Part shown: one piece after another, positions 45,284 to 57,070 of the stretch
Layout: every line of letters begins with the position of its first letter
Position numbering within the stretch: position 1 is the stretch's first letter
Source: Microglena sp. YARC
Taxonomy: Eukaryota > Chlorophyta > Chlorophyceae > Chlamydomonadales > Chlamydomonadaceae
Length of the DNA stretch: 64,000 nt
NCBI GenBank assembly: GCA_022414725.1
Contig: CM039462.1
Span: 122,594,984-122,658,983 of the forward strand
Direction: 5' to 3'
Notes under the pieces: model-generated
Seen by the model: only the letters and a program-made list of their open reading frames with translations
Told to the model about the DNA's origin: nothing
The model's database searches: none
Made by a program: the position numbers and the translations under genes

Positions 45284-47988
45284 CTCAGTATCATACCACT
45301 CAGATTCTGATTCCAGTGTTGTTGCCACCTTCTGACCCTTTTTGGCCCCCAACTCTGTGATCATAGCCCTAGCTGTCTCACGCTGAGCTTCGTTGGTGTA
45401 CCTGCATAGCCAATCCAACACATGTGGCTCATCTTATCAGATTCAAAACCATAGAATGTGTTATGAATTTGGTTAAACAGGTTCAGGGGCAGGGGCAAAG
45501 GGCAGAGGCAGAGGTAGAGTCGGGGGCGGGGGACAGAGTGGGAGACATGGGGCAGGGGAATTTGCAAGGGCATGAGCAAGACTTGCAGCTGAAGAGACTC
45601 ACCAGATTGCTGATTTGTACTGTTCCTTCGACGACCGGAATGGGTCATGCTCCTTGAAGAATTTCTGTCGAGGGGGGGGTGATTTGCATTTACAATACAT
45701 CATCATACAAGGGCATGCTTACGATTTTGTGTGGGATTGTTTGAGTTTAAGCAAGTCTATTTAAGTATTTAGCCAAAGTGGCTACCCCTGGACTGTAACA
45801 TACACACATGACATCATCATGCACAGGCCACTCTTGCGCAAGTCAACTGCCATGTTCAGACATTATGAGTACTTTGGCATCCACATCTATCATTTAAGGC
45901 ATGGGACTGAGTGTTCTGATGTAAGGCATATGTGATTGAATGACATTTTGAATGTTTGCCCCCAGCTTATTAAAGGTCTCACTGCAACTATTTGGTCCTG
46001 AATAACCTAGCTACGAATAAAAAGAAACACGGAAACAATTCAAGAAGAGAACCCTCACACATTACACCTACAGGAACTCCGTATGGGGTAACCCCCTTCA
46101 ACTATTTCGCGACTAGAGCACTCAATATGTTGAAGCTGCTCATCGCCATCCTGGCCAAAGGTACACACCTGCAACCCTGTCCACGCGCTTGCTCCATGAT
46201 CTGCGATCGTGCCCTCACGCTGCCCTTGCATATGTTCGATCCCTCACGCCGCGCTCTTCTGAAGACCCCTTTTGTTTTGCCCCTGCGACCTTGCCCCTTC
46301 CCACGCAAGATCTGCAATCGTTCCCCTCCATGCGAGACTCCTCCGGGTGCCCTCTTGCATGTTGCCCCCCCCCCCCCCCCCCCCTGCTTTATTCTCCTAG
46401 AATTTACCCAAATTAGAAGCAGAACATATTTATGTAGCTTGTCACGACAACGCTAGGAGTAGTTCTCCTCCCCCCTTCTAATGCTTTCTGAGTCTGAGAC
46501 CATGATTTGTAACGTAACAACGTCTCAACTCTCTCAATTCCTTGAAAGAAGATTTGTTGCACCATACCCCATTACCCCCGACAACAATACGAGGGCTACA
46601 AAGTTACTTCGACGCTGGGGGCCTAGCAACGAAATCCACCATGATTTGAATGTTGATATAACTGCGTAATACGGCGAGCAGCCTTATAGGCAGGGGCCAC
46701 GTAACTAAGTTCAAGTTTGAGTTCAAGTTCAAGTGGTGTTTGGAGTCTGGTTGATGATGGTATATGCAATTTTTAGGTATCAAGTGACACACGGAACTCC
46801 CTCCCTAGCTCGCTCGTGATTTTTGCAAAACCGCAGGTAGTTCACCAGGGGGGGGGGGGGGGGGGGGGATGGTACATAGATGTACATATTGATTGTCAGC
46901 AGTATAGCGATGCCACGATATGTGATGCTTTGACAACAGAAATTATATGTTTCCTGCAGTACCACAGGTGTTTCACTGGTGGGGGTACATAGATGCCCAC
47001 ATCCTCTGTTGTATTTTTGGGCTACGTGTAGCAGCTTCTAGGCAGCTCCTTTCACCCACCCTTGGACCCAACCTGAAGCTAGCTAGTGCGTCCGAAAGCT
47101 GGCATGACAGGCATTTCAATGCAGCTGCAATATTGGGGCTCGACTCGGTTGCTGGCTAATGGAGCTGGGTGGAAGCTGCTACACGGAGTCCAACACATAA
47201 ACAGTGTCCACATCGATTGTCAAGCTTGTAGCAACATCACAATGTTCGATGCAGTTAAACCAGATGAAGTACCCTTAACCCTAACCCCCCCAAACCATGT
47301 TGGAAAGCAGTTGAAATCAGTAATTCTGTGTTTCCATCCACAGGCCGCACCTTCAGAATGTCTGCATATGAGACAACGGTAGGATCAAACCAAATCTTGA
47401 TACCCTCAGTATGCCCATCTCCAGCACAGACTGTGTTATAGTTTGGATTCTTCCTCATTCCTCCCGTATATCCCACCTGTGTCATGTTGGTACACGCATA
47501 AGTCATCAGGTCTGGACTGGATTTAGTTGGTTTGGGTTGAGTTGGTTTGAACTAGATTGGATTGGACTGGATTGGATTGGGATTTTTTTATTTTATTCCT
47601 TTTCTGTTCTGTTCTGTTCTCCTATCGGTTACCCTGGATTGGTTTAGCCTGGTCTGGTCTCGGTTTAGTTTTTGTGTTCTTGTTTTGGGTACATGCATTC
47701 ACTATTCAACTGCTTTGACCTAGGATACAATGACTTTCAACTTTCTGCACCCCTGTCATTACACTCTGTTCTCGAGAGTGTGATGAAGTAGTTTTAAAGA
47801 TTAAGCTAACCATATTTACTCCACACGCAGAAGGTGAGCAGGCTGAAGGCTGATGGATCATGAAATAAAAACAATACCAAGTAGATTACACTGAAAGGTG
47901 AAAACAGGAGTCAAGGCACTCACCCTTGTTTTGAGCACTCCAGGAACCTGCACGGCAGCATAGTAAGAGGCATTATAGGTGGATGGAC

Positions 47989-48024
<36 letters not shown>

Positions 48025-48774
48025 TGTTGTAGTAGTTGTAGTAGTAGTAGTAGTAGTAGGTGCATGGCAGCATAGTAAGGGGCATTAGAGGTGGATGGGC
48101 ACCTCATCTATTCCATCCAGGGGCACAAGCAAAAAGTTCGTTACATAACTCAGCGAAAACAATGCAGAGACAGGACAGCAGCACATCCTGCCAAATATCC
48201 AGTTTGATAACGGGACGAGGGGCAGACAGACAGGAGTATGCTACATTACTGAGCAAAAAATGCCGAGACAGGGCAGCGGCACATCACGCCTACATTCAAA
48301 TTTTATAACTGGGGCACAAGCAAGAAAGCTTTTCATGAACTCAGCCAAACAATGCCGAGACAGGACAGCGGCACATCCTGCCCGTTGTCCAGGGTCACTG
48401 CACATTTTCCATGCATGTGTGGCCATCGACTCACTCATGTCTTTAAACTGTCTTCATCCATGTGAATGCATTCTGTAGGGAGGTGCAGTGCTGTTTGTAC
48501 TGCCCATGTTAAGTCCTGCAAGCGGTGAGCTGTCTGAAGGCTGATAGACTATGTTGTCAATCCAAATCCATGAATGTCAGACGAGGACGTTACATCAACT
48601 CAGCAAAAGACTGCCGAAACAAGAATGTGCGAGCACTGCAAGCTATTCCATCGAGCACAGAAGGATGTCTGCAGGCGCATGGATGTGTGTAGCTCTTACC
48701 TTCCCGTAGGAAGCTTCCGGTCCCCAAAATCACCCGAGCGCAAGAATCGCAACCCCCTGGTTTCCGCACGCCAT
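45284..48774 (-). CDS. msrA: Second MsrA, putative selenoprotein, no leader (last exon not found)
   Basis: Minus-strand exons 48774-48700, 47947-47924 (24 nt), 47476-47351, 45664-45603 and 45401-45284, in phase 0/0/0/2/0. Internal exon lengths 24, 126, 62 and 118 equal those of the gene at 31369. The product starts MACGNQGVAI, then LALG-TGA-FWGPEASYGK; the TGA (48732-48730, codon 15) again occupies the catalytic Cys. Then VPGVLKTR, VGYTGGMRKNPNYNTVC, GDGHTE, FDPTVVSYADILK, KFFKEHDP, QYKSAIW, TNEAQRE and WYDTE. The short start implies a cytosolic enzyme. The final exon with the Y/F-H-Q motif was not located; a GCAG at about 44300 opens a ten-codon frame but lacks that motif. Spacing and structure point to an old inverted duplication. 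Confidence 0.85.
45665..47350. other. Intron of the second MsrA with C/G runs and element A
   Basis: Repeat B(-) at 45735-45805. A C-rich stretch at 46140-46385 holds duplicated TGCGATCGTGCCC / TGCAATCGTTCCC blocks and a C run at 46366-46385. A G run lies at 46847-46868. The block ACCACAGGTGTTTCACTGGTGGGGGTACATAGATG at 46960 repeats one at 46832. Confidence 0.5.
47015..47200. mobile_element. Foldback element A (MITE-like)
   Basis: GGGCTACGTGTAGCAGCTTCTAGGCAGCTCC left, GGAGCTGGGTGGAAGCTGCTACACGGAG right. Confidence 0.75.
47500..47650. repeat. TGGTTTGG/TTGGATTGG and TTCTGTTC tandem repeats
   Basis: Degenerate GATTGGACTGGATT units then TCTGTTCTGTTCTG, directly upstream (minus sense) of the acceptor of the 126-nt exon. 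Confidence 0.6.
47822..47872 (+). repeat. Dispersed repeat G
   Basis: CACGCAGAAGGTGAGCAGGCTGAAGGCTGATGGATCATG. Confidence 0.5.
47950..48100. repeat. (AGT)n microsatellite between duplicated acceptor edges
   Basis: GCATGGCAGCATAGTAAG.GGCATTA.AGGTGGATGG occurs on both sides (47951 and 48062) of about 24 AGT units. The left copy adjoins the microexon acceptor. Confidence 0.85.
48118..48410. repeat. ~95-bp tandem repeat, three copies
   Basis: Units with GGGGCACAAGCAA, ACTCAGC.AAACAATGC.GAGACAGGACAGC.GCACATCCTGCC. A fourth, partial unit is at 48590. Confidence 0.85.
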
Positions 48775-49100
48775 CTCGTCAGAGAAAGACAACTGTCGTT
48801 TGGGTTTCGCAAAGCGCCAGCAGCAAATCATCAATTATCTAGACTTGAGAGTGGAAAGGTCTATGCACGGTATATCCGCGCGCTCCAGGAAGGTCTGAGA
48901 AGCTGGGCAAATAAGCCTCTAAAAACGCGTACCTTAGTTTGGCGTACGAAGCCGCAAGGTGCCTGCCTAGGGTAAGGGTTAGGGTTACACGCGCAGTGAG
49001 GGGGCGCCTGCAGGGGCCCCTCACCTGGCGCCCCCTCAGTCCCTCACTTGAACCCTTGCTTGACCTCAGTATAGGACTCACCATAAAAGTTGCCACTTCC
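48775..49100 (-). promoter_or_regulatory. Upstream region of the second MsrA, with GC-rich hairpin
   Basis: Presumed promoter side. At 49000-49042 GAGGGGGCGCC and GGCGCCCCCTC form a GC hairpin around GGGGCCCC. GTAAGGGTTAGGGTT at 48972-48986 resembles a telomere-type unit but only in one or two copies. Confidence 0.35.
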
Positions 49101-49194
49101 ATAAGCACATTAGGAAATATAATTGTGCGTTGCAGCTTGCATCCACATCAGCCCAAGTTGACGACATCCCGATTGACTGTGTTTGGCAGTTCAG

Positions 49195-49760
49195 GGTAAT
49201 TGGGTGTGGCTGTGTGCATCTCACGAAGAGACCAGTGGAACCAGCCCCCGGCCAACCACCTAAATTTGCACAATCGTATTTTCTGGATTCTGAACATCAA
49301 GTTCAAGGCGGCAGGATATTGTAAGTGACTTGGATCGGGAGTTAGCGGCCATTGTTCAGGTTATGTTGCACGAGCACAAACAGTATGTCCAATTCATTAC
49401 CCATGTAATCGGTGCTCAAGAGATGGGTGAAGTGTAGATGATCATAAGACCAAACAGTACACCAGCCCTCCGATTGTACAATTCCCCTACCTCAGCAGAG
49501 GCTGCACGCTCTGTACTGAATCGTTTACAACCAGAAACAATTACAGTATTACACGCGATGTTGTGAGGTGGTGGCATTCGCCGCATCGTAGACCTGTCCC
49601 CTGCACATGATCCACTGCATTTTGTATTGTTGTCCCCCCGTGCTGAGAATGGTTTTCAAGAGAACATTCCATGTGCAATTCGTATGCGTGTGGTGCTTGC
49701 TTATGACAAGCCTAATGATTCCACCAGGGTTCAACCAGATGGGGACGGTGGATGACAAAC
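49195..49760 (+). pseudogene. Helitron replicase/helicase relic
   Basis: Conceptual translation in broken frames gives YFLDSEHQVQGGRI, then DLDRELAAIVQVMLHEHKQY, SVLNRLQPETITVL, DLSPAHDPLHFVLLSPR and IPCAIRMRVVLAYDK. This order resembles the N-terminal helitron-like domain of Helitron Rep-helicase proteins (a LDREI...MLHEHNPYV block followed by HP.YDPLQYPLLFP). Stops and frameshifts show it is dead. No helicase motif or CTRR end was seen. Confidence 0.55.
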
Positions 49761-50517
49761 GTTGTGTACAGTGAGGTGTTCTCACATCTACTCGGAACTG
49801 CTTAATGGACCCACAAGGCCACAACTCTTTAACTTGGTTATGAATCTTTCAATGCTTTCGACCCACTACGATATTGTCTGGTTGTGTACATGTATACTTC
49901 TGGATTTTTTAATGCAAATGTGTCAATGTGTCAATGTGTGTGCACATTTATTTCTGGGTAGTGTGGGTTGGCGTGGGGCAATCATTTGCCAATTGATGAC
50001 CGAGGTGTGTGTGCGTGCGTGGTGTGTGAGTGGTGTGAGTGGTGTGTGTGTGTGTGTGTGTGTGTGTGTGGTGGTGGTGGTGGTGGGTGTGTGTGTGGTG
50101 TGTGTGGTGGTGGGGGGGGGTTCCTGCCGGGCTCACTGCCCTAGTTTTATGTAATGTTGACGAGGAACCCTAGTTCGTAACCCTATTCTGGGGGTGGGTG
50201 GGGGGGTGGGGGGGTGTTCCTTCCGACAGCAAGGGAATATTAGGTCCGAAAACAAACAAACCTAATGAAATCGCAGCGAAGGAGCGCAGAGTGGTGGCGG
50301 ATCGAACGTTCTCGATTTTGTGGGATGCTCACTGGCGACACGTGGCACGCAGGAGATTTTATGGCGTGGCCTGTATCCACCTACCAATCTGAACACTTCT
50401 CAGTGAACACTTGTGACTAGGCAGGCCCTGCTGGTCAAGCTTAGCAGATGTCGTTCCCATAATCTTCCTTTTCCCTGCCGTAACCACGAGCAGTGCGATT
50501 GTGTTTTTTTTCTCACA
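49761..50517. other. Spacer upstream of the sigma-factor gene
   Basis: (GT)n with GGT units at 50005-50120 and G-rich DNA at 50190-50220. The sigma-factor promoter must lie here; no TATA motif was assigned. Confidence 0.4.
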
Positions 50518-51863
50518 ATGAGCACCAGTCTTCGTGCTAGGCAATTATTCAGTGGCGGCCAATGCAAGGCTGCTCCTCGCCACACTTCCTCTAGGTGTGC
50601 GAGAATTGCAGCACCTGCTGCCTCCAGCAATGCTGCAGTCCTGGAGCATGTCGACTTTGGTCTAGACGAGGTCATTTACACTCCGGACCATCAGGACTAC
50701 CTGAGTGATTTGGGCAATTTGGGTAGCGCTGTTCCTGACCAGCTATCAGAATACCAATCTGCCTCAAAGCAGCTGTCTGAGCTCGAGGCGCTATCCAACG
50801 AGTTGTTCATGAACCTTCAGGAAATTGGAGATATGGTGGGTGATTTATCCTTGGAGAACTTATGAGCAACTGGATTTGATTTACTGCGAATGGTCAAATT
50901 CTGCAAACCTCTAACTCGTGCGATTGTAGCGTCATCTTGAAATACCTCCTCGTCTGGCCGAACGATATCCTCATCCGCTTTCGTCCACTTCCCGCAAGTC
51001 TGTGGTCGATGCGTCGGGGTTCTTGATATCTTGTGTAATTCCTCAAGTATCGTGAATGACGAGGGGACTAAGGCAAGAAATGCGGGGATGTGATTTCGAC
51101 AGGTTACTCAAAATAATTCCCTCATCCTTCGCAGGAGCCTCTGGTGCAACAGAAGGTAGCCGAGGAGAATCAGGAGGCCATCGACCTGCGCAGGCAGAGA
51201 CGTGCTGCTGCTCGTGCATCCCGAAATTCGCCAACTGCTGCAGGTGCTGCCGCTGCAGTGGCGCCTCCTCGTCACTCTCAGCTGAGCGAGCCAGCCTTAG
51301 ATGCCCAAATTGATGCCCTTACTCAAGCCAGGCAAAGGCTTGATGGCCTCATCGAGCATGCTCCCACTCCATCTACTTCAGCCCCTGCCCCCCCTCCCAG
51401 CCAGATACCTAGCACCCCCCAGTCCCAACCAGTTCAGTCTCCCCCTCTTTCCTTCATGCAAATGGGTCCCTCGTTATCTCTGGGCCCATCTATCTCCTTA
51501 CCCAGCTCAGTAGAAACCTCTGTATGGGCTAGACAGAAGCATTCCAAGAGAGCTTCTCGTACCTCAGTCCATGCATCCTCGGAAGCTAGCTCTAGTGCAG
51601 AGGCTGCAGAACGCCCAATCAAGGTGAGTGTCCTCACAGGGGGGTGGGTGGGTGGGGGTGGGGGGTAAGTGGGACTAAACAGTGATTTTGTGTGGGTGAA
51701 GATGTACGCAAAAGAATATAAGATATTACTTCTTTGTCTCATTTCTTAATCAGTGGGTGAAGACATGTCTCACAAGAATATAAGATATTGCTTCTTTGTC
51801 TCATTTCTTTATCACTTGTATTGTGATCCCTATGATCCCTGTGATTCTGAAGATGGTTGGAGG

Positions 51864-51901
<38 letters not shown>

Positions 51902-54884
51902 CTCCTGGATGATGTGTGTAGACTTGTCTTGGGTCAACTTTGGCCTGTCTATGACAACGTAATGCAACTTTATGTAGTAGTCTTTGGACAGCCAATGACT
52001 GTTGTTTTGATTTATGGGTTGCACGCGATTGACCTAATGCTGTTGTGTAGGGCCTAGTGAGTGGATCATTGCTATGTTCACTTGGATATGATTGGGTTGG
52101 CATGTACTGTTGTGTACGGTGTATGTTGTTTGGATTGCTGGGCAGGGACTGTCATTCTGAGGGTTGAACAGAAGGCGAATAATTGTCAATTTGTGGCTTG
52201 AAAAGGATCAGAATTCTAACACAGCCTGGTTATCTGAATTTTCTGTATGCCTGCACATGCATGCGTGGACTAGTATCCTGAAGTTGTGGGGTTGTTACAA
52301 AATGCACGATTTGGCTTTAAGGAGAAACCAATATGCTTGCACTGGCTTGTTTGTCCGACTCTTCTGTTTGCCTGCATATGCATTGAGGGCTAGCAACCTG
52401 TAGGTATGAGTTTTAAACAAAAAGCATAATTTGGCTATGAGGAGAGACCAGTATGGTTGGCATGTTTTCGCATGATTATTCGCTTGGTCTAGCAGCCTTC
52501 AAGCTGCTAACTGTCTGCAAGGAGAGGAAACATGGGTCAGCTAGGACCGTAAACACCACTCCACTTTTTTTTCTAAGAACACCTCGCCATCTGTCCCTGC
52601 AAGGCTACGCATGGGTCTGGCTTAACTAGTCAGAAATGGCCCACCTGGCTCTGAGCTTTGCGCCTCATATGGTTTTGAGGGCAGCACTTGGGTAGTGCCC
52701 AGTCTCTTAATTTGCACTGCGTCGCACAGAAAAAATGCTCCCAAGTACGTCATGTATTCACAGGGCTGCAGACAGCATAGCTTTCCTTTAAAGTGAATAG
52801 ATATGACTGCATGAGGTGGAGGACAAGCTCAAGTCTGACTGTTCTGTCTGCATGTCTGTGCAGGCTAAGAGATCGGTGGCCAAGAGTACCTCGACGAAGG
52901 CCGCTGTATTAACAGCTGACCAAGAAAAGGAGTTGACTCGGCTCGTGAAGGATTGTTTGAAGCTAGAGAAGGTGAAGGCTGAGATTGTCTCTATCATAAA
53001 ACGGGAGCCAACTACCCTGGAATGGTCGAAAGCTGTCGGTATGGATCTGAAGTGAGTAGAGCACGGCCTTCACACCTCGTAACTTGTTAACAATTTCATC
53101 TTTGTTCCTCCCTTCCTTCTGTCCTCCTTCCTTCTTTCCTCCTTCCTCCCTTCCTCCCCTCCACTCCCCTGCCATTATCTTCCCTTCCGTTCCAATGTGG
53201 TATGTCACAGTGGTAACTGTCTCAAAAGTAATTGCATTAGGTAAGGCTGAGTAGGATGTTTCTTCCCATTGTCTCCCTCAGCCAAACAAAGTGGGTACTG
53301 TCTTTAAGGTGCCTAATCCCCCGAACACCCTAATTTGGGACAGGGGCGCGGGAAAGCCGTACATATTCTCAAACGCTCGGAATCAAATCCTGAGTAATTA
53401 TATTGGTAGCAAATGTTTCAGCTAGGTGCACAGCTATTTTTTATCCTCATGTGCATCTAGTTGTTTGCAGCCCTATCCGGCAGACAGTTGGCAGTAGGGA
53501 TGTACGATACGGGATGTACGATAGACAGTGGGACAACTTCAACCCGCCTCAAATACGAGGTTGCGCAAGGTAAAGTGAATCAAGTTTCGGGGGGGGGGGG
53601 GGGGGGGTGAAAATCTCATCAAACCTATACCATTAGGGTAAGAGGCTGTGCTTTAGCCGCTCTGAATTTTTTGGAATAGCATTAAAACTTGAGTTCGCCT
53701 CCAAAGTCCCTATCCTACCTTGTTCGTTTTTTGGATTTGTTTTGAAAGTAGGATATACATTTTGAAAATGTTGAAAGTATTTGAAAAGTGATTCCTAACC
53801 CTATGCTTGAGACCTGGAACGTTGCAATTAAGGCTGGGCAGCTGTGAACAAAATTAGGTACATGTATAACGAACACATAATCGGTGTTTACTGGCTTTGT
53901 ACCGCTAGTTCGGCACAGAATCTGCTACGACAATAACTTGTGAGGGAAGATGTGAAGAACAGGCCTACCTACTTTTCATTTTTCTAAAAAGCATGTTTCG
54001 ATTGCAGCAGGCTCTGTCCCACACTGGTGTAAAATCTGTCCATAGACTAATCTTGTGCCCTGCTGCTCCCTCCCCGTAGCTCCTTTGCAACACGCTTGGA
54101 CGCTGGCGAGTCCGCCAAAAAATTGATGTTGCAGATGAACAGACGCTTGGTAATGGGCATGTGCCGGCGCTACCAGAAGCTTGTCCCCATGGCTGACCTG
54201 GTCCAAGTTGGCATGCAAGGTCTCGTCAAGGGCATTGAAAAGTTTGACGAAAGCAAGGGTTTCCGATTCTCCACCTACGCCCACTGGTGGATCAGGCAGG
54301 CCCTCACTAGGGTAATCTCCGACCAGAGCCGATCCATCAGGCTGCCCAGTCACCTCTATGCCGAGCTGGTGCGGATCAGGGTTTCATTCGCCACACATAG
54401 GAAGGAATTCGGTGTAGCACCCACGACAGCGCAGACAGCAGAGGCTTTGGGTCTCACAAAGGAGCGGGTGGAGATGATCTTGGACCTGGGCAAAGAGACA
54501 ACCTCCTTGGACAAGCCCATGGGAGAGGAGAGCGATGGCGGAACCATGATGGACTCCCTGCAGGACGATCGCCCCGACGCTGATCACGAAGTGGAGCAGG
54601 AGATGTTGAAGCGTGAGGTGGACAGTATCTTGGGAGGGCTCACGGAACGTGAGGCCACCATCATCAAGCTCCGCTTTGGCCTGGATGGCAGCCCGGAGAT
54701 GTCATTAGAGAATGCAGGCCAGCAGTTTGGAATTACGCGTGAGCGTGTAAGGCAGATTGAGGCCAAGGTGCTTCGCAAGCTAAAGAGCAGGCAGGATGAG
54801 ACTATGATTGCATTGCAAGACTACACAGAATCCAAGGAACTGGAACTAGCTGCCCGTGCCTCTCATGGCACAAGGAAGTCGTAG
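50518..54884 (+). CDS. Sigma-70-type plastid RNA polymerase sigma factor
   Basis: Directs the bacterial-type plastid RNA polymerase to promoters. Four exons, 50518-50835, 51135-51623, 52864-53051 and 54080-54884 (TAG), with agreeing phases; 599 residues. The start is the first in-frame ATG, with A at -3. Residues 1-45 (Ser/Ala/Arg-rich, almost no acid) look like a transit peptide. Residues 107-280 are Ala/Ser/Pro-rich and basic, probably disordered. Region 1.2 is around 283-331 (LTADQEKELTRLVKDCLKLE...REPTTLEWSKAVG). Region 2 includes DLVQVGMQGLVKGIEKFD (371-388) and FRFSTYAHWWIRQAL (393-407). Region 3 follows, and region 4 ends the core (LTEREATIIKLRFGLDG..., GITRERVRQIEAKVLRKL, to about 566) with the helix-turn-helix for the -35 element. 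Which plant SIG group it belongs to cannot be told here. Confidence 0.93.
51866..51900. repeat. C run in sigma-factor intron 2
   Basis: About 33 C in a row. The following block CTTGGGTCAACTTTGGCCTGTCTATGACAACGTAATG recurs at 43420 and, diverged, at 57600. Confidence 0.9.
52555..52745. repeat. Dispersed repeat D
   Basis: CTGCAAGGCTACGCATGGGTC to TCTTAATTTGCACTGCGTCGCACAG, same orientation as at 18595, in sigma-factor intron 2. Confidence 0.6.
53052..54079 (+). other. Sigma-factor intron 3
   Basis: A CCTTCCTTCC tract at 53105-53165 and a G run at 53589-53608; otherwise unremarkable. Confidence 0.7.
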
Positions 54885-54929
54885 TGCTGCGGATGTGATC
54901 CTCGGATGTTGGTACAACTGTCTTTCTGT

Positions 54930-55115
54930 TTGTCTACAAGCAGTAGCTTCTAGCTAGCTCCCTGTGCTAGCCACGAAGCTAAGCCTATAAAATTCAGCAG
55001 TGCTAGAAAGCTGATTATGTCAGTTTCAAGGTGCACTTGGTTGCTTTAGGTTAAACTGATTAGCCTGCCAGGGGAGCTAGCTAGAAGCTGCTGCTAGTAG
55101 CCGAAAAGAAAAATA
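54930..55115. mobile_element. Foldback element A just after the sigma-factor stop
   Basis: GTCTACAAGCAGTAGCTTCTAGCTAGCTCC left, GGAGCTAGCTAGAAGCTGCTGCTAGTAGCCGAAAA right. Begins 46 bases after TAG, so it probably lies in the 3' UTR. Confidence 0.75.
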
Positions 55116-56439
55116 GTGGTTGGCCAACTTATTTTGTGCCAACTTGTGATCAAGCAATCTACTTATGCTGGCCTCTTATTCTAAACCTCGTAAGGGCAGG
55201 CGCTGTAAGTCGGAAGATCAGTTTACTTTTGCTCTGTGCGTGAGCTATGTGGACTCCGAAACAGGCACCAACTAATCCTTGTGTCATTGCTGTTTTTGCA
55301 AATTGAATAGGATTGGATTGTTACATTGTTATCAGCCAACTCTGGGCTCACCGTCTTCCAATTCCAAGTCAGTTTGCAAAGATGCCCGTCATTGCCATCA
55401 GCAGAATTGCCTCCCCCCAGAGTCCCATTGCTTGGAATTTGTTTCGGCACTCATGTGCTTGTGTGTATCACATGCTAGCGTATGTGGTCATGTGCCTGAG
55501 GCCTAATGGGCGGTTCGTTTTAGTTAATAAGGTTGGTGCTAGTTGCAGATGTTATTTGATTTGGATGTAGATTGCGTAGAACTTTGAAGTCTATGGGATT
55601 CGAGTATGAGGGTGTGCTGAGAAGATGCTGCCACATAGCCACTCTTTTATTGTTAGGTTGACCGGTGGATGCCCCAATTTTGTAAGACCATTTCTCGCCT
55701 CCATCTCTTGTTGTGGCAACATTACCTACTTCAGTATGTGAAGGATTCCGACACCACAACTAGAGAACTGATGCAACCTGGATGCAACTAGAATACAATT
55801 TTGATTGATTGCAGTGAAAACTAGCAACTAGGCTGCTTGCCATCTGCACGCTCAGTTGACACGGGTACCAGTAGCCAAAATACCTCGACACCACGAATGG
55901 TCGGATAGACCGTACAAATACATTATTCCAGCCTTTAAGGCAGCTCGCCGTTATCGACAGTTACACAACTTGATTACATGGCTCCAGGTTCGATGGCTTT
56001 TTTACTGCCTGGGACTGCTCGCCGTCTTCAGCACTAAAAAAGCAGATACTAGGGGAAATGATCAAATATTTTATATAACCGACCATGTAACAGAATCAAT
56101 TAAAATAAACAAGTTTTGGGCCACTCCCCAGGATTAAGTTCACAGTTTCACACAGCTTTTTGTGCACAAAAACGGGATATATTACAGCTATTGCTACACA
56201 GATGGGGATGTAAATAGCGTACTGCCCCCCAAGATTATAGTACGATATCGTACAATATAAATCCGGAGGTGCCAGCGTCCTAGAATTAATAGAACGCATG
56301 AAGTTGAATCACTATTGTGTATCCGTAGCTAAGTCTAGTTGAAAAGAGAATACAAGAAAAATAAATTCCTTCTTATATTTAGTACAGTTTATCCTCGGTG
56401 GTATCTTATAAATAATGCGTGGTTAATGATTCATGGCGA
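55116..56439. other. No gene recognised
   Basis: Short open frames only (under 95 codons), none with a known motif. Confidence 0.35.
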
Positions 56440-56489
56440 TGGTTTGAGCCATTTTCAGATCATTCTGAGCACCTCATTTTGTGTGTGCG

Positions 56490-56561
<72 letters not shown>

Positions 56562-57008
56562 GGGGTTCTCGGTTTGTTTGCTATCTTTTTACTCAGACCT
56601 CCAAATGACATTCTGAGACCACAATTGAGATCGTGCTGACAAGGGCACTTCATTGGCACCACTAAAGACCCGGGTGGGTGCAAGGGTAGGTGTGTGGGTG
56701 GATAATGTGGGTGGGTATGGGTGGGAGACTATGGGTGGTATGGGTGGTGAATGGAGAGTATGGGTGGTATGGATGGGTATGGATGGGGGGGGGGGTTGGG
56801 GGGTTGGGGGGGGGGGGGGGGGGGGGTATGGGTGGATGAATGGGTGGGTAATGAGGGTTGGTGGGTGGGTGAATGGGTGAGTATATTGAATATCACACAA
56901 TCCCTGTTTGGGAATTCCGAGGACGCCGTTGTGTGAGCCATAGTGTAAATACCTAGAAGCCGCCAGAAGCCATATATAATTTGAAGTCGTGCCTCTGATT
57001 GCTATTCA

Positions 57009-57043
<35 letters not shown>

Positions 57044-57070
57044 TCAGCTCTCCTCAGGTTTTTTAGGGAT
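56440..57070 (-). repeat. Dispersed repeat F, inverted copy, with (GT)n, G runs and GGGT-rich array
   Basis: Minus-strand relative of 5735-6375: GAGACCACAATTGAGATC, GGCACTTCATTGGCACCACT and, at the end, a G run followed by ATCAGCTCTCCTCAGGTTTTTTAGG. Internal arrays: (GT)n and G at 56490-56566, TGGGTGGGTATGGG units at 56680-56890, G run at 57009-57042. Confidence 0.6.

Noticed and set aside
45992..46456. 154-codon plus-strand frame
   Set aside because: Lies in an intron of the minus-strand MsrA, has internal duplicated C-rich blocks and a poly-Pro end from a C run.
48972..48986. Interstitial telomere repeat
   Set aside because: Only one or two GGGTTA units; not an array.
54356..54778. Minus-strand frames over the sigma factor
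   Set aside because: Shadows of the clear sigma-70 coding exon.
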